A stretch of DNA of 45,155 nucleotides from CAYPZL01 sp964415045 (GTDB lineage: Bacteria; Planctomycetota; Phycisphaerae; Sedimentisphaerales; Anaerobacaceae): NCBI GenBank assembly GCA_964415045.1, contig CAYPZL010000017.1, positions 1-45,155 on the forward strand, given 5' to 3'. Made by a program: the position numbers and the translations under genes. The notes under the pieces were generated by a model, which searched no databases, had not been told where the DNA came from, and worked only from the letters and a program-made list of their open reading frames with translations. This document shows, one piece after another, positions 31,328 through 39,420 of the stretch (positions within the stretch are counted from its first letter, which is position 1; every line of letters begins with the position of its first letter).

Positions 31328-32668
31328 ATGCTGAAATTCTTCTTTTGGCTGAAATATCTCTGTAAGTGGCGCGTTGTCTTTCTGAGCGTGGCGGCGGTCG
31401 CGCTGTCGGTGGCGCTTCTGATCGTGGTGGCCAGTCTCTTTACCGGTTTCATCGAGGCCGTCCAGATGGGGGCGGTCGGGATGGTCGGCGACGTGCTTCT
31501 GGCGGCGCCGGCGCCCATTGAGGACTATCCCGCCTTTCTCGAACGGCTGGAGGAGATGGAGGCGGTGGAGGCCGCCACCGGGACGCTGTCGGCGCAGGGC
31601 CTCCTCCATGCCGGCAAAGGCAACGTTCACGGCGTGAGCGTCTGGGGAATCGAGCCGGGCCGCCGCGCACGAGTCACGAATCTCAAGACCGCCCTGATCC
31701 GCCAGGGGCCATTGCCCGAGGCGCCTTCCTTCGACGTGCCCGGCAAGGAGGGCCAGACCGGTGGTTTCGTCGGCATCGGGGTGGTGGCCGATCCGAACGA
31801 GACGACCGACGAGTACGATACGCAGGGTGTGCTGGATGAGATGCTCGCCCAGCGTGTCTTCGTGACCACGGGTACGATCGTCGAGTCGCAGGATGCCGGC
31901 AACACGCCTAAGCGGAAACTGATCTCGTTTTACGTCGCCGACGTCGCCTATACGGGCGTGTACGAATTCGACGAGGCCTTCGTCTACATTCCGATCAAGA
32001 CGCTCCAGGAGGCGTTGTACCCGCGGCGCGAGGGCGATCTGGCCACGAGCATCAGCATCAAGCTGCGTCCGGGCGTCGATCCGGAGCAGGCAGTGGCGCA
32101 AATCCGCGGCCTGTGGCGCGTGTTCGCTGACGACGAGCTTGGCTGGGACCCCTACCGGATTGCGATCACCGAAGTGATCACCGCCCGGCAGATGCAGGCG
32201 AAATACGTCGTCGAGTTGCGCAAGCAGATGGGCGTGCTCCTGCTGATCTTCGGCGTGATCAGTTTCAGCGTGGTCGTGCTGGTGTTCTGCATCTTCTACA
32301 TGATCGTGCGGCTCAAGCAGAAGGACGTGGCCATCCTCAAGAGCTGCGGGGCGTCCGGGTTTTCGGTGGCCTGGATTTTCCTGGGATTCGGCACCGTGGT
32401 CGGTCTGCTGGGCGCCGGCACGGGCTCGGTCTTCGGATACGTGATAACGAGAAACATCAACGGGATCGAGGAATGGATTCGCGTGGCCCTGGGGCTCAAG
32501 CTCTGGCAGAGCAGCGTCTACATGTTCAGCCGGATTCCGAACGAGGTGGATTGGGAGTCGGCCCTGCCGATCGTGGCGATGGCGGTGGCGGCCGCTTCGC
32601 TGGGCGCTCTGCTGCCGGCGATGCTGGCGGCTCGCACCAAACCCGTGGAGATCCTCCGCTATGAATAA
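31328..32668 (+). CDS. FtsX/LolC-type ABC transporter permease 1
   Basis: This 446-residue inner-membrane protein has an N-terminal membrane helix (VVFLSVAAVALSVALLIVVASLF), a periplasmic domain of about 230 residues, and three C-terminal helices (LLLIFGVISFSVVVLVFCIFYMIV; IFLGFGTVVGLLGAGTGSVFGYVI; ALPIVAMAVAAASLGALLPAMLA). The cytoplasmic loop KQKDVAILKSCGAS is the FtsX-family coupling motif, and the end (AARTKPVEILRYE) matches LolC/LolE/MacB. It is followed by a second permease and an ATPase, as in lipoprotein-release LolCDE systems, which move lipoproteins from the inner membrane to LolA. The Lol role is inferred from order and fold; MacB-like or unknown export is possible. Confidence 0.87.
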   Translation: MLKFFFWLKYLCKWRVVFLSVAAVALSVALLIVVASLFTGFIEAVQMGAVGMVGDVLLAAPAPIEDYPAFLERLEEMEAVEAATGTLSAQGLLHAGKGNVHGVSVWGIEPGRRARVTNLKTALIRQGPLPEAPSFDVPGKEGQTGGFVGIGVVADPNETTDEYDTQGVLDEMLAQRVFVTTGTIVESQDAGNTPKRKLISFYVADVAYTGVYEFDEAFVYIPIKTLQEALYPRREGDLATSISIKLRPGVDPEQAVAQIRGLWRVFADDELGWDPYRIAITEVITARQMQAKYVVELRKQMGVLLLIFGVISFSVVVLVFCIFYMIVRLKQKDVAILKSCGASGFSVAWIFLGFGTVVGLLGAGTGSVFGYVITRNINGIEEWIRVALGLKLWQSSVYMFSRIPNEVDWESALPIVAMAVAAASLGALLPAMLAARTKPVEILRYE

Positions 32669-32679
32669 GGCAATGACAC

Positions 32680-32768
32680 GGGTGGCAGCGTCAAGGCCAC
32701 AGGCCTTGGCGATGGGATCCCCTGAATCGCGAAAGGCCATCGCCAAGCTGCGCTTGACGCTGCCACCC
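32680..32768. repeat. 89-bp double palindrome between the two permease genes
   Basis: The perfect 16-bp inverted pair GGGTGGCAGCGTCAAG (32680-32695) / 32753-32768 encloses a second perfect 11-bp pair CTTGGCGATGG (32705-32715) / CCATCGCCAAG (32737-32747). The structure fills almost the entire 117-base gap between two genes expected to be co-transcribed. It looks like a REP/BIME-type unit and would fold into a very stable mRNA structure ahead of the second permease start. Confidence 0.85.
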
Positions 32769-32785
32769 GGCCTCAACGGTGACGA

Positions 32786-34126
32786 ATGTACAAGCTCAAG
32801 CTCATAATCCGGTACCTGCTGAAGAGGCACATCACGCATTTCGCCGTGCTGGCGGTGACGCTGTGCGTCTTCATCGTCGTGGTCGTCATGACGGTCATGA
32901 CGGGCCTGGTGGGGGGCTTCGCGGAGAAGAACCACGAGTTCGTCGGCGATTGCGTCGTCGGCACGGAATCGCTGGTCGGGTTTCCCTACTACGAGCGGTT
33001 CATTGAGAAGCTGACGGAAGAGGATTTCGTGGAGGCCGTCTCGCCCGTGGTCAAGAGTTACGGGCTGCTGGACGTCGCCGGCTACGAGCAGGGTGTGGAG
33101 GTTATGGGCGTCGATCCGGTGCGGCACAGCCGGACGACGAATTTCGCTGCGACCCTGCACTACCGCGCCGACGAGCCGGCCAAGGCGTTCCTGTCGCCCT
33201 ACGATCCCAACGCCGTGGGATGCGTTCGAGGCGTCGACCTGGCGCTCGGACGCAACTCGCGCAGCGAATACGTGTACGACATCCAGCCGGAAGAAACGGA
33301 TATTACGCTGACCTGTTTTCCTCTCAATGCCAGAGGCGCCCTGGCCCTGGCGGGAACCTGGCCCGTCCGCACGCGGAAGTTCCATCACAGCGATTACTCG
33401 CACAGCGGAATCGCCCGGGCGGACGGCTCGCTCGTCTACATTCCCCTGGAGCAGGCCCAGTTGCTCTGCATGGCGGGGGTCGAAAAGAGAGTTACGGCCA
33501 TCCATATCAAATTCGCGCCCGGGACGGATATCGCTCACGGCTGCGCCCGGGTCGCGGAGTTGTGGGACGCGTTCAAGCAGGACCTCGGGGAGGTCCCGAA
33601 CCGCTACCTGCTCGATGCGGTGACGGTCCAGGATTGGAAGCGGTACCGGCGCGCCTTCATCGCTCCCATGGAAAGGGAGCAGGTCCTCCTGAGTCTCATG
33701 TTCGTTCTGGTGGGGATTACGACGGTCTTCATTGTGTTCGTCGTCTTCTACATGATCATCAGTCACAAGCGCAAGGACATCGGCATCCTCAAGAGCGTCG
33801 GGGCCTCGAACGGCAGCGTTATGACGCTTTTTTCCGGGTTTGCGCTTACGGTGGGGTTCCTGGGGTCAGGCGTTGGCGTTCTGGGCGGCTGCGTGTTTCT
33901 CGCGAAGATCAACGCCATCGAGGGTTGGCTTTTCGAGCGTTTCGGTTTTCAACTCTGGGACCGGACGGTCTATGCCATTGGGGAGATCCCGCATCAGGTG
34001 GACGTGAAGGTGGTGGCGGTGATCGTATGCAGCGCAGTGGCGGCGTGCCTGGTCGGAGCGGCGGTTCCCAGCTATCTGGCGGCGCGGCTGCGGCCCGTCG
34101 AGACGCTGCGCGTGGGGCAGGCGTAA
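32786..34126 (+). CDS. FtsX/LolE-type ABC transporter permease 2
   Basis: This 446-residue protein has the same length and topology as the preceding permease: one N-terminal helix (FAVLAVTLCVFIVVVVMTVMTGLVGG), a periplasmic domain, then three helices (LMFVLVGITTVFIVFVVFYMII; LFSGFALTVGFLGSGVGVLGGCVFL; VVAVIVCSAVAACLVGAAVPSYLA). The loop HKRKDIGILKSVGAS and the end LRPVETLRVG are FtsX-family marks. The periplasmic domains of the two permeases are clearly different in sequence, as expected of a LolC/LolE heterodimer. No strong ribosome site is seen; the palindrome just upstream may affect translation. Confidence 0.87.
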   Translation: MYKLKLIIRYLLKRHITHFAVLAVTLCVFIVVVVMTVMTGLVGGFAEKNHEFVGDCVVGTESLVGFPYYERFIEKLTEEDFVEAVSPVVKSYGLLDVAGYEQGVEVMGVDPVRHSRTTNFAATLHYRADEPAKAFLSPYDPNAVGCVRGVDLALGRNSRSEYVYDIQPEETDITLTCFPLNARGALALAGTWPVRTRKFHHSDYSHSGIARADGSLVYIPLEQAQLLCMAGVEKRVTAIHIKFAPGTDIAHGCARVAELWDAFKQDLGEVPNRYLLDAVTVQDWKRYRRAFIAPMEREQVLLSLMFVLVGITTVFIVFVVFYMIISHKRKDIGILKSVGASNGSVMTLFSGFALTVGFLGSGVGVLGGCVFLAKINAIEGWLFERFGFQLWDRTVYAIGEIPHQVDVKVVAVIVCSAVAACLVGAAVPSYLAARLRPVETLRVGQA

Positions 34127-34266
34127 GTGGTCTGCGCCCGCCGAGGCCCGGCCAATTCCATACCGGCAGTTGACTTCCGCGCCACATCCGGGTATCAACG
34201 AGGCCACGCTGATGGCGTGTTGGACAAGGAATGTTTGCCAATGAGTTTGGATGTGATGACGACGGC

Positions 34267-34965
34267 ATGAAAGAACCGCTCGTGATATTGCAGGCCAGGG
34301 GCCTCTACAAGTCCTATCGCATGGGGACCAGCCGCGTCAAGGTCCTCAAGGGCGTGGATCTGGCCGTGCGCGAAGGCGAGTTCGTGGCCGTGGTCGGGGC
34401 CTCCGGCTCCGGCAAAAGCACACTCCTGCATATCCTTGGAGCGCTGGACAGGCCCGATAAAGGCGTGGTCCAGTTCAACGGTCGCGATCTCAATCGAATG
34501 AGAGGCCGCCAGTTGAACCGCTTTCGCAACGGAATGGTCGGTTTCGTATTTCAGTTCTACCACCTGTTGGACGAACTAAGTGTGCTGGAGAATGTTTTTC
34601 TTCCGATGATGGTTTCGCAAACGGCGCTCGGCTGGCTGCTGAAGCGGCGTGTGGCGCGGCAGAGGGCAACCGAGCTGCTGGGGCAATTGGGCCTGGCAGA
34701 CCGGGCCGGCCACAAGCCCTACCAACTGTCCGGCGGCGAACGCCAGCGGGCGGCCATCGGCAGGGCACTGATCCATCAGCCTCGCCTGCTCCTGGCCGAC
34801 GAGCCCACGGGAAACCTTGACTCGGAAACAGGAAATGGTATCTTGGCCGTTTTTGAGCAGCTCCACGAGGCCGGCCAGACGATTGTGATGGTCACGCACG
34901 ATGACCGCGTGGCCCGCAAGGCCCAGCGCGTCATCACGTTAGAGGATGGCAGGATCCGGACGTAA
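34267..34965 (+). CDS. LolD/MacB-type ABC transporter ATPase
   Basis: The product is 232 residues from ATG 34267; ATG 34231 in the same frame is an alternative but its AAGGA abuts the start codon. All ATPase motifs are present: Walker A GASGSGKST, Q-loop FVFQFYHLLDELS (the FQFYHLL form typical of the LolD/MacB group), signature LSGGERQRAAIGRAL, Walker B LLLADEPTGNLD and the switch His in VTHDDRVA. It is cytoplasmic and pairs with the two permeases upstream. A short insertion (SQTALGWLLKRRVARQ) follows the Q-loop region. The order permease-permease-ATPase is a variation on the lolCDE order of enterobacteria. Confidence 0.93.
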   Translation: MKEPLVILQARGLYKSYRMGTSRVKVLKGVDLAVREGEFVAVVGASGSGKSTLLHILGALDRPDKGVVQFNGRDLNRMRGRQLNRFRNGMVGFVFQFYHLLDELSVLENVFLPMMVSQTALGWLLKRRVARQRATELLGQLGLADRAGHKPYQLSGGERQRAAIGRALIHQPRLLLADEPTGNLDSETGNGILAVFEQLHEAGQTIVMVTHDDRVARKAQRVITLEDGRIRT

Positions 34966-35032
34966 GCCCGGCGGTCGGCGCCTGCGGCTTCGCAGGGCCG
35001 CGTGATGTTGATTGGATGAACGAGGTTGTTTC

Positions 35033-35899
35033 ATGGCGTTGAAGATATGGCTGAACGACGGGCTGGTGGACGAGGCGGATGCCAGGATATCCGTGTTCGA
35101 TCACGGCCTGCTCTACGGAGACGGCGTCTTTGAAGGGATTCGCGTCTACGGCACGAGAGTCTTCGAGTTGGAGGCTCATATTCGGCGTCTCTTCGAGTCG
35201 GCTCGCGTGATCCGTTTGCCCGTGCGCATGAGCGAGTCGGAGCTGATCGAGGCCGTCGAAACCACCGTCCGCGCCAACGACATCGACGACGGGTACATTC
35301 GCCTCGTGGTCACGCGCGGGATCGGCACGCTCGGCCTCAACCCGTTCGTCTGCGGCGACAGCAGCCTCATCATCATTGCCGACAAGATTCAGCTCTATCC
35401 CGAAGAGCTGTATGAGAAGGGCATGAAGGTCGTCAGCGCCACCACCGTGCGCAACCATCCGTTGGCGCTGCCGCCGCAGGTCAAGAGTCTCAACTACCTC
35501 AACAACATCCTGGCCAAGATCGAGGCGCTCGACAACGACGTGCCCGAGGCGGTCATGTACAACCACGAAGGATACGTGGCCGAGGCCACCGGCGACAATA
35601 TCTTCATCGTCCGAAACGGCGTCATCTACGCGCCACCCGTGGAGGCGGGCAGTCTGGAAGGGATCACCCGGGCCGTGGTGATCCGACTGGCCGATCGCGA
35701 GGGCATCACCGTCGTGGAGAAGAATTTGACCCGGTACGACTTGTATGTGTGCGACGAGTTTTTCCTGACCGGCACCGCCGCCGAAGTCATCGGCATCGTG
35801 GAGATCGACGGGAGGATGGTCGGCGACGGCAAACCGGGACCCATCACGCGCATGCTCAGGGAACGATTCGACGATTACGCTCGCGGAAAGGAGAAGTAG
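35033..35899 (+). CDS. ilvE: Branched-chain amino acid aminotransferase (class IV PLP)
   Basis: The product is 288 residues from ATG 35033, preferred over the TTG at 35012 because GAGG stands 7 bases upstream. It is a fold-type IV PLP enzyme: SVFDHGLLYGDGVFEGIRVY at the N-terminus, the PLP-binding Lys in QVKSLNYLNNILAK (about 155), the EATGDNIFIVRNG segment with the catalytic Glu, and GITRAVVIRLA plus FLTGTAAEVIGI binding the cofactor phosphate. It interconverts Leu, Ile and Val with their 2-oxo acids. D-amino-acid aminotransferases and aminodeoxychorismate lyases share the fold, but the motifs fit IlvE best. It follows the LolD-like gene after about 70 bases and may share its transcript. Confidence 0.92.
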   Translation: MALKIWLNDGLVDEADARISVFDHGLLYGDGVFEGIRVYGTRVFELEAHIRRLFESARVIRLPVRMSESELIEAVETTVRANDIDDGYIRLVVTRGIGTLGLNPFVCGDSSLIIIADKIQLYPEELYEKGMKVVSATTVRNHPLALPPQVKSLNYLNNILAKIEALDNDVPEAVMYNHEGYVAEATGDNIFIVRNGVIYAPPVEAGSLEGITRAVVIRLADREGITVVEKNLTRYDLYVCDEFFLTGTAAEVIGIVEIDGRMVGDGKPGPITRMLRERFDDYARGKEK

Positions 35900-35944
35900 C
35901 GGACAGGACGTCCAGGCTACGTTGATGTCCGGCTGCTGCCAGTT

Positions 35945-36955
35945 ATGCAATTGCCAGGCCATGTACAATGCGCGGACGAGGTTCCGTGGGCGGAGATCCC
36001 TTCTCTCCGGCCGATCGACGGGGAGCTCAGAGAGGTGCGGAACCTGATGCGAGAGGCGCTCGTCGCTTCTCCGATCGCCGAAGAGCTAACCCCGCTGTAC
36101 GACTATCTTTTCCTGCGCAGCGGGAAGATGATCCGGCCCGGTTTGGTTCTGCTGGCCGGCCGCAGTGCCGGGCAGACGACGCCGGACCATCTGACGGCCG
36201 CCGCGGTCGTGGAGATGATTCACACCGCTACGCTCTTGCACGACGATGTCATTGATCACGGCCAGCGCCGGCGCGGCGCGCCCACCGTCAACAGTCTCTG
36301 TGGCAATGAGTCCGCCGTCCTGCTGGGCGACTTCGTCCTGAGCTGTGTATTCAAGAAGGTCACTGACTTCGAACCGAAGGTGGCCAAGGTCATGGCGCAG
36401 ATCGCCGTACGCGTTTGCGAGGGCGAGCTTCGACAGGTCATCCAGAAGCGAAATTGGCAGCTCGACGAGGCGACGTACATCGACATTATCACGGAGAAGA
36501 GCGCCGCCTTCTTCAGCGGCTGCTGCCGGATCGGCGCGATGCTGGCCGGCGGCACGGACGATCAGGTCGAGGCCTTGTCGCGGTACGGCCTGCACGCGGG
36601 CATCGCCTTTCAGATTACCGACGACGTGCTCGATATCACCGGAGACGAGCAGCAGATGGGCAAGGGGGCCCGGAATGATTTCGATACGAGCAAGCTGACG
36701 CTGGCGGTCATCCACCTGCTCGCCCGCCTGGCCGAGGCCGAGCGGCGGAAAGTCTGCGTCCTGTTGGAGTCGCCGGGCGAATCCAAAGCGGAGCTGGCCG
36801 GCCTGCTCGACTATCACGGCAGCCTGGAGTACGCTCGCCAACGGGCGCAGGCCCACGTAACAAAGGCGGTGGAAGCCCTCGAGGCCGTCTCGCCGGGACC
36901 GGCTCGAGAGGCCCTCATTGAAATCGCCCGTTTCATGGGGGACCGGACGATCTGA
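35945..36955 (+). CDS. Polyprenyl diphosphate synthase (trans-prenyltransferase)
   Basis: This 336-residue protein has both Asp-rich motifs: the first in TLLHDDVIDHGQRRRG and the second in FQITDDVLDITGDE, along with RSGKMIRPGLVLLAGR near the N-terminus and KLTLAVIHLL late, as in octaprenyl/heptaprenyl synthases. Small-side-chain residues before the first Asp motif (EMIHTATLL) favour a medium to long-chain product, such as the side chain of a quinone. It elongates allylic diphosphates with isopentenyl diphosphate in the cytoplasm. It starts 45 bases after ilvE in the same direction and is probably the last gene of this run, since the next genes are on the opposite strand. Confidence 0.9.
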   Translation: MQLPGHVQCADEVPWAEIPSLRPIDGELREVRNLMREALVASPIAEELTPLYDYLFLRSGKMIRPGLVLLAGRSAGQTTPDHLTAAAVVEMIHTATLLHDDVIDHGQRRRGAPTVNSLCGNESAVLLGDFVLSCVFKKVTDFEPKVAKVMAQIAVRVCEGELRQVIQKRNWQLDEATYIDIITEKSAAFFSGCCRIGAMLAGGTDDQVEALSRYGLHAGIAFQITDDVLDITGDEQQMGKGARNDFDTSKLTLAVIHLLARLAEAERRKVCVLLESPGESKAELAGLLDYHGSLEYARQRAQAHVTKAVEALEAVSPGPAREALIEIARFMGDRTI

Positions 36956-37000
36956 AGCGACGCGCGGTTATGATGCGCTGCGCGGCGGGGAAAGGAGAAA

Positions 37001-37030
37001 GGGAAGCCGCACGTTGATATGCGACTTCCC
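37001..37030 (-). terminator. Intrinsic terminator for OMP gene 1
   Basis: On the minus strand a stem (GGGAAG / CTTCCC plus TGCG/CGCA with one mismatch, 8-base loop) is followed by TTTCTCC. It lies 33 bases past the stop of the minus-strand barrel gene. Confidence 0.6.
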
Positions 37031-37063
37031 CTGGTATTCCACTGCGGTTCTGTGTCCGCGTGC

Positions 37064-37927
37064 TTACAGGCCCGCGAAGATGTCTTCCGGCGTAAACATC
37101 GCGCCGATGCCGAAGAGCCACGAGTCGTCGCTGAATTGCCCCTCGACCCACAGATTCCACTCGCTCGAGACCTCGTAGCCGGCGCCGAAGAGCACGCCGA
37201 ATTCGGATTCCTGCTCCAGGTCCAGCGACGCCACATTGCTGCCGGTGTTCGGGCCATCTACCTCGGCCCAGTACTCGTCTACGTCCAGGTCCCCGTCGAC
37301 GAACTGCAAGAATGGTCCGACCCAGACGCTCCAGAGGTCCACCTGGTAGATGGCGGCCAGGGCGGCCTGGGCCTGCCAGTAGTCCATGTCGATGTCCCCC
37401 GTCCACGTCGCGGGTACCCCGTCCTGGGTTCCCGATCCCATGTAGCTGTCGTCGCCCGGATCGACCCAGGTTACCTGCAAGACGCTGCCGAAGCTCCAGG
37501 CGCCCGAGCGGCACAACGTCGCCCGGCTGCCGACGCCCCAGGCGAACCCGTAACTGCCGTCGAAGGTCAGCGGGACCTCGCCCGGGCCCGTCCGGATGTC
37601 ATCTTCGGCGTTGGCCGCACCCAGTCGCACAAAGACGTCCCAGTTGTCGCAGATCCCGTACGCCAGGTTCCCGAAGATCATGTTGCTCTCCAGGTCCTCC
37701 ACGTCGAAAAGCTCGTCGGTAGCAGTTACGGACAGCCCCGCCGTCTCTGTCATGGTCCCGGATGCGCTCAGATCCATCTCCTCCATGCCAAACTCGATAC
37801 CAACGCCCCATTGTCCCTCGCCCATCAGGGCCATGGGCGGACCGACGGGCGCCCCGCCGAAGGCGGCGGATCCGAGGAACGCCGTCACCAGAATTCCTCC
37901 GACCAGAACCAACTGTTTCATTTTCAT
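37064..37927 (-). CDS. Outer-membrane beta-barrel protein, paralogue 1
   Basis: This 287-residue protein has AGGAG about 6-7 bases before ATG 37927 and a signal peptide (LVLVGGILVTAFLGSAAFG). The mature part starts APVGPPMALMGEGQWGVGIEFGMEEMDL and continues as alternating aromatic strands with acidic turns, ending GIGAMFTPEDIFAGL. It shares clear blocks with the next gene at 38122-38994: GPPxA...GQ..xGxE.G..E.DL, DLESNM.F..L.YG..DNW......LG.ANAE.D, and a G.FL.......D.D... segment. The two are paralogues from tandem duplication. The strongly acidic composition is notable. Function is unknown; a small porin or structural OMP is likely. It has its own promoter and terminator. Confidence 0.8.
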   Translation of the reverse strand: MKMKQLVLVGGILVTAFLGSAAFGGAPVGPPMALMGEGQWGVGIEFGMEEMDLSASGTMTETAGLSVTATDELFDVEDLESNMIFGNLAYGICDNWDVFVRLGAANAEDDIRTGPGEVPLTFDGSYGFAWGVGSRATLCRSGAWSFGSVLQVTWVDPGDDSYMGSGTQDGVPATWTGDIDMDYWQAQAALAAIYQVDLWSVWVGPFLQFVDGDLDVDEYWAEVDGPNTGSNVASLDLEQESEFGVLFGAGYEVSSEWNLWVEGQFSDDSWLFGIGAMFTPEDIFAGL

Positions 37928-37993
37928 TTCCGTCTCCTTTCGTCAATCAACCCTTTTCGACTGGCCCACTCGACACATCGTACCAACGGGGCA

Positions 37994-38023
37994 AGTGTAG
38001 CCTCGACGAGCGTAGGCCGTCAA
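37994..38023 (-). promoter_or_regulatory. Sigma-70-type promoter of OMP gene 1
   Basis: On the minus strand TTGACG (38023-38018) and TACACT (37999-37994) are separated by 18 bases. The predicted start is near 37987, giving a leader of about 60 bases. Confidence 0.6.
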
Positions 38024-38049
38024 GCGTATTTCCGGGCAATCACTTGCTG

Positions 38050-38082
38050 AAAAAAAGGGCCACAACCTTTCGATTGCGGCCC
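38050..38082 (-). terminator. Intrinsic terminator for OMP gene 2
   Basis: On the minus strand the stem GGGCC..CAA / TTG..GGCCC (38057-38082, one mismatch, 8-base loop) is followed by seven Ts (38056-38050). It lies 39 bases past the stop codon of the 38122-38994 gene and is a textbook rho-independent terminator. Confidence 0.85.
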
Positions 38083-38121
38083 CATAGGGCGCTTTCATGT
38101 TTCGCGTCTGTGCCGGCCGGA

Positions 38122-38994
38122 TTAGAACACCCAGCCGCCGCCAATGCCAAGACCCCACGCGTCACCCGTGAACATTACCTCCGCGAATGCCTTGAACTGT
38201 TCGGTCACGTCAAGCTGCGTGCCGACATAACCACCGAACGTGGACTCTTCCTCCAGATCGGCAGACTCTTTCCCAGCGTCGGTGAAGGGGCCGCTCAGGG
38301 GACTACCCGTGCCCTGTGCATTGTCGTAGTCGGCGTAGGTCTCGTTCCACTTGTCGTCGAGGTCACCGCTGACGATGTGTAGGAACGGGCCGCCGTAGAT
38401 ACAGAGGCCTTCCATCGCCTGCCACGTGGGGCCCACGGCAATTTGCATCTCATAGTAGTCGAGTTCCACATCGTTGTTGTAAGCTCCGACCTCCCAGGCG
38501 TCATCGCCGACGGATTCGGACCAGGTCCCGCTTAAAGTGTCCTCGGAATTGATCCACTTCATCTGGAACAGCACGCCCCACGTCAGACCCTCCATCTGCT
38601 CCCAGAAGGTGTACTTGGTGCCGAAGCCGTAGGCGAATCCGTAGTCTCCGTCGAAGCCCCACGTGTCGGAGGTGGGTTCGTCACTCCACTTGACTTTGTC
38701 GAATTCGGCGTTCGCCACGCCCAACTGGATATAAAATTCCCAGTTGTCCATGACGCCGTAGCCCAGCGTCGCGAAGAACATGTTCGACTCGAGATCCAGG
38801 ATGGTTCCGTCCGCCCCAAACGTTGGATCGATCTCCAGATCCTGTTCGCTGTAGCCGTACTCGGCGCCGGCACTGAATTGGCCCTGCTGCAGTCCTGCGG
38901 TCGGCGGGCCCATGGGGGCCAGCGCCAAAGCCGATGAGCCGGTCACCATCGCCACCAACAATACCACACCTAACAGTTTCATTTTTTTCTCCAT
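38122..38994 (-). CDS. Outer-membrane beta-barrel protein, paralogue 2
   Basis: This protein is 290 residues from ATG 38994. ATG 38982 (MKLLG...) has a better-placed GGAG and may be the true start, giving 286. The signal peptide is LLGVVLLVAMVTGSSALA. The mature protein opens APMGPPTAGLQQGQFSAGAEYGYSEQDLEID and is a paralogue of the 37064-37927 product (shared DLESNMFFATLGYGVMDNW, LGVANAEFD, GFDGDYGFAYGFG). It ends in GGGWVF; a terminal Phe is the usual BAM-recognition signal of outer-membrane barrels. It is rich in Asp, Glu and Trp. Function is unknown. A strong promoter, a structured leader of about 140 bases and a clear terminator suggest high expression as a single-gene unit. Confidence 0.82.
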   Translation of the reverse strand: MEKKMKLLGVVLLVAMVTGSSALALAPMGPPTAGLQQGQFSAGAEYGYSEQDLEIDPTFGADGTILDLESNMFFATLGYGVMDNWEFYIQLGVANAEFDKVKWSDEPTSDTWGFDGDYGFAYGFGTKYTFWEQMEGLTWGVLFQMKWINSEDTLSGTWSESVGDDAWEVGAYNNDVELDYYEMQIAVGPTWQAMEGLCIYGGPFLHIVSGDLDDKWNETYADYDNAQGTGSPLSGPFTDAGKESADLEEESTFGGYVGTQLDVTEQFKAFAEVMFTGDAWGLGIGGGWVF

Positions 38995-39050
38995 GACCAG
39001 TCCCTTTCAAAAATAACGCCTCTTGTGGTCTCAGTCGCCCCCTGGATGCG

Positions 39051-39071
39051 TCAGTCACACTGGCGTCGCCA
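39051..39071 (-). promoter_or_regulatory. Leader motif shared by OMP genes 2 and 3 (copy in gene 2)
   Basis: On the minus strand a hairpin TGGC-gac-GCCA (39071-39061) runs straight into AGTGTGACTGACG. The sequence GCCAGTGTGACTGA (39064-39051) matches 13 of 14 bases of the leader of the 39421-40008 gene. It lies within the predicted 5-prime leader, about 60 bases before the start codon. A GGGCC/GGCCC hairpin lies further upstream in the same leader. Confidence 0.5.
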
Positions 39072-39139
39072 ATCGAGCGACCGGCACTTACCGTTGTTAT
39101 TCTCACCCGGGCCTATTGGCCCCCACCCGTTATCAGGGC

Positions 39140-39168
39140 AGTATATGCCACCGAGCCGCCTCGCACAA
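39140..39168 (-). promoter_or_regulatory. Sigma-70-type promoter of OMP gene 2
   Basis: On the minus strand TTGTGC (39168-39163) and TATACT (39145-39140) are separated by 17 bases. The predicted start is near 39133. The 39169-39334 stretch upstream holds no supported gene. Confidence 0.6.
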
Positions 39169-39334
39169 GGTGTGAAAGAGATTTTTTTCGGGCGATTTAC
39201 CTTCTCTCGTGAGGGCATTTGACTCGAACGAGATCCCTTCTCGGTGCCCGGGCGGCGCCGGGATGGGGCGGTTCGGTCGCGCCGAGGGCGCGAGAAAGGG
39301 GGGGGGCTTCCAATGGGCGTTGCGGCCAAGAGAA

Positions 39335-39366
39335 AGAGCCGCACGTCCGTACGGACGCGCGGCTCT
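39335..39366 (-). terminator. Intrinsic terminator for OMP gene 3
   Basis: A long stem, AGAGCCGC (39335-39342) / GCGGCTCT (39359-39366) extended by CGTCCG / CGGACG across one mismatch, with a TA loop. On the minus strand it is followed by TTCTCTT. It lies 54 bases past the stop of the 39421-40008 gene. Confidence 0.7.
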
Positions 39367-39420
39367 TGATTCACGGAATTGGACCTCTCCGGAATTCCGC
39401 TCGTTTGTGGCGCACGAGGC

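Noticed and set aside
31169..33766. An 865-codon minus-strand frame across the two permeases.
   Set aside because: It is a His/Arg/Asp-rich shadow of two clear membrane proteins and crosses a palindromic repeat.
34231..34266. ATG 34231 as the LolD-like start.
   Set aside because: Its AAGGA touches the start codon, and the 12 extra residues do not match the usual N-terminus; kept only as an alternative.
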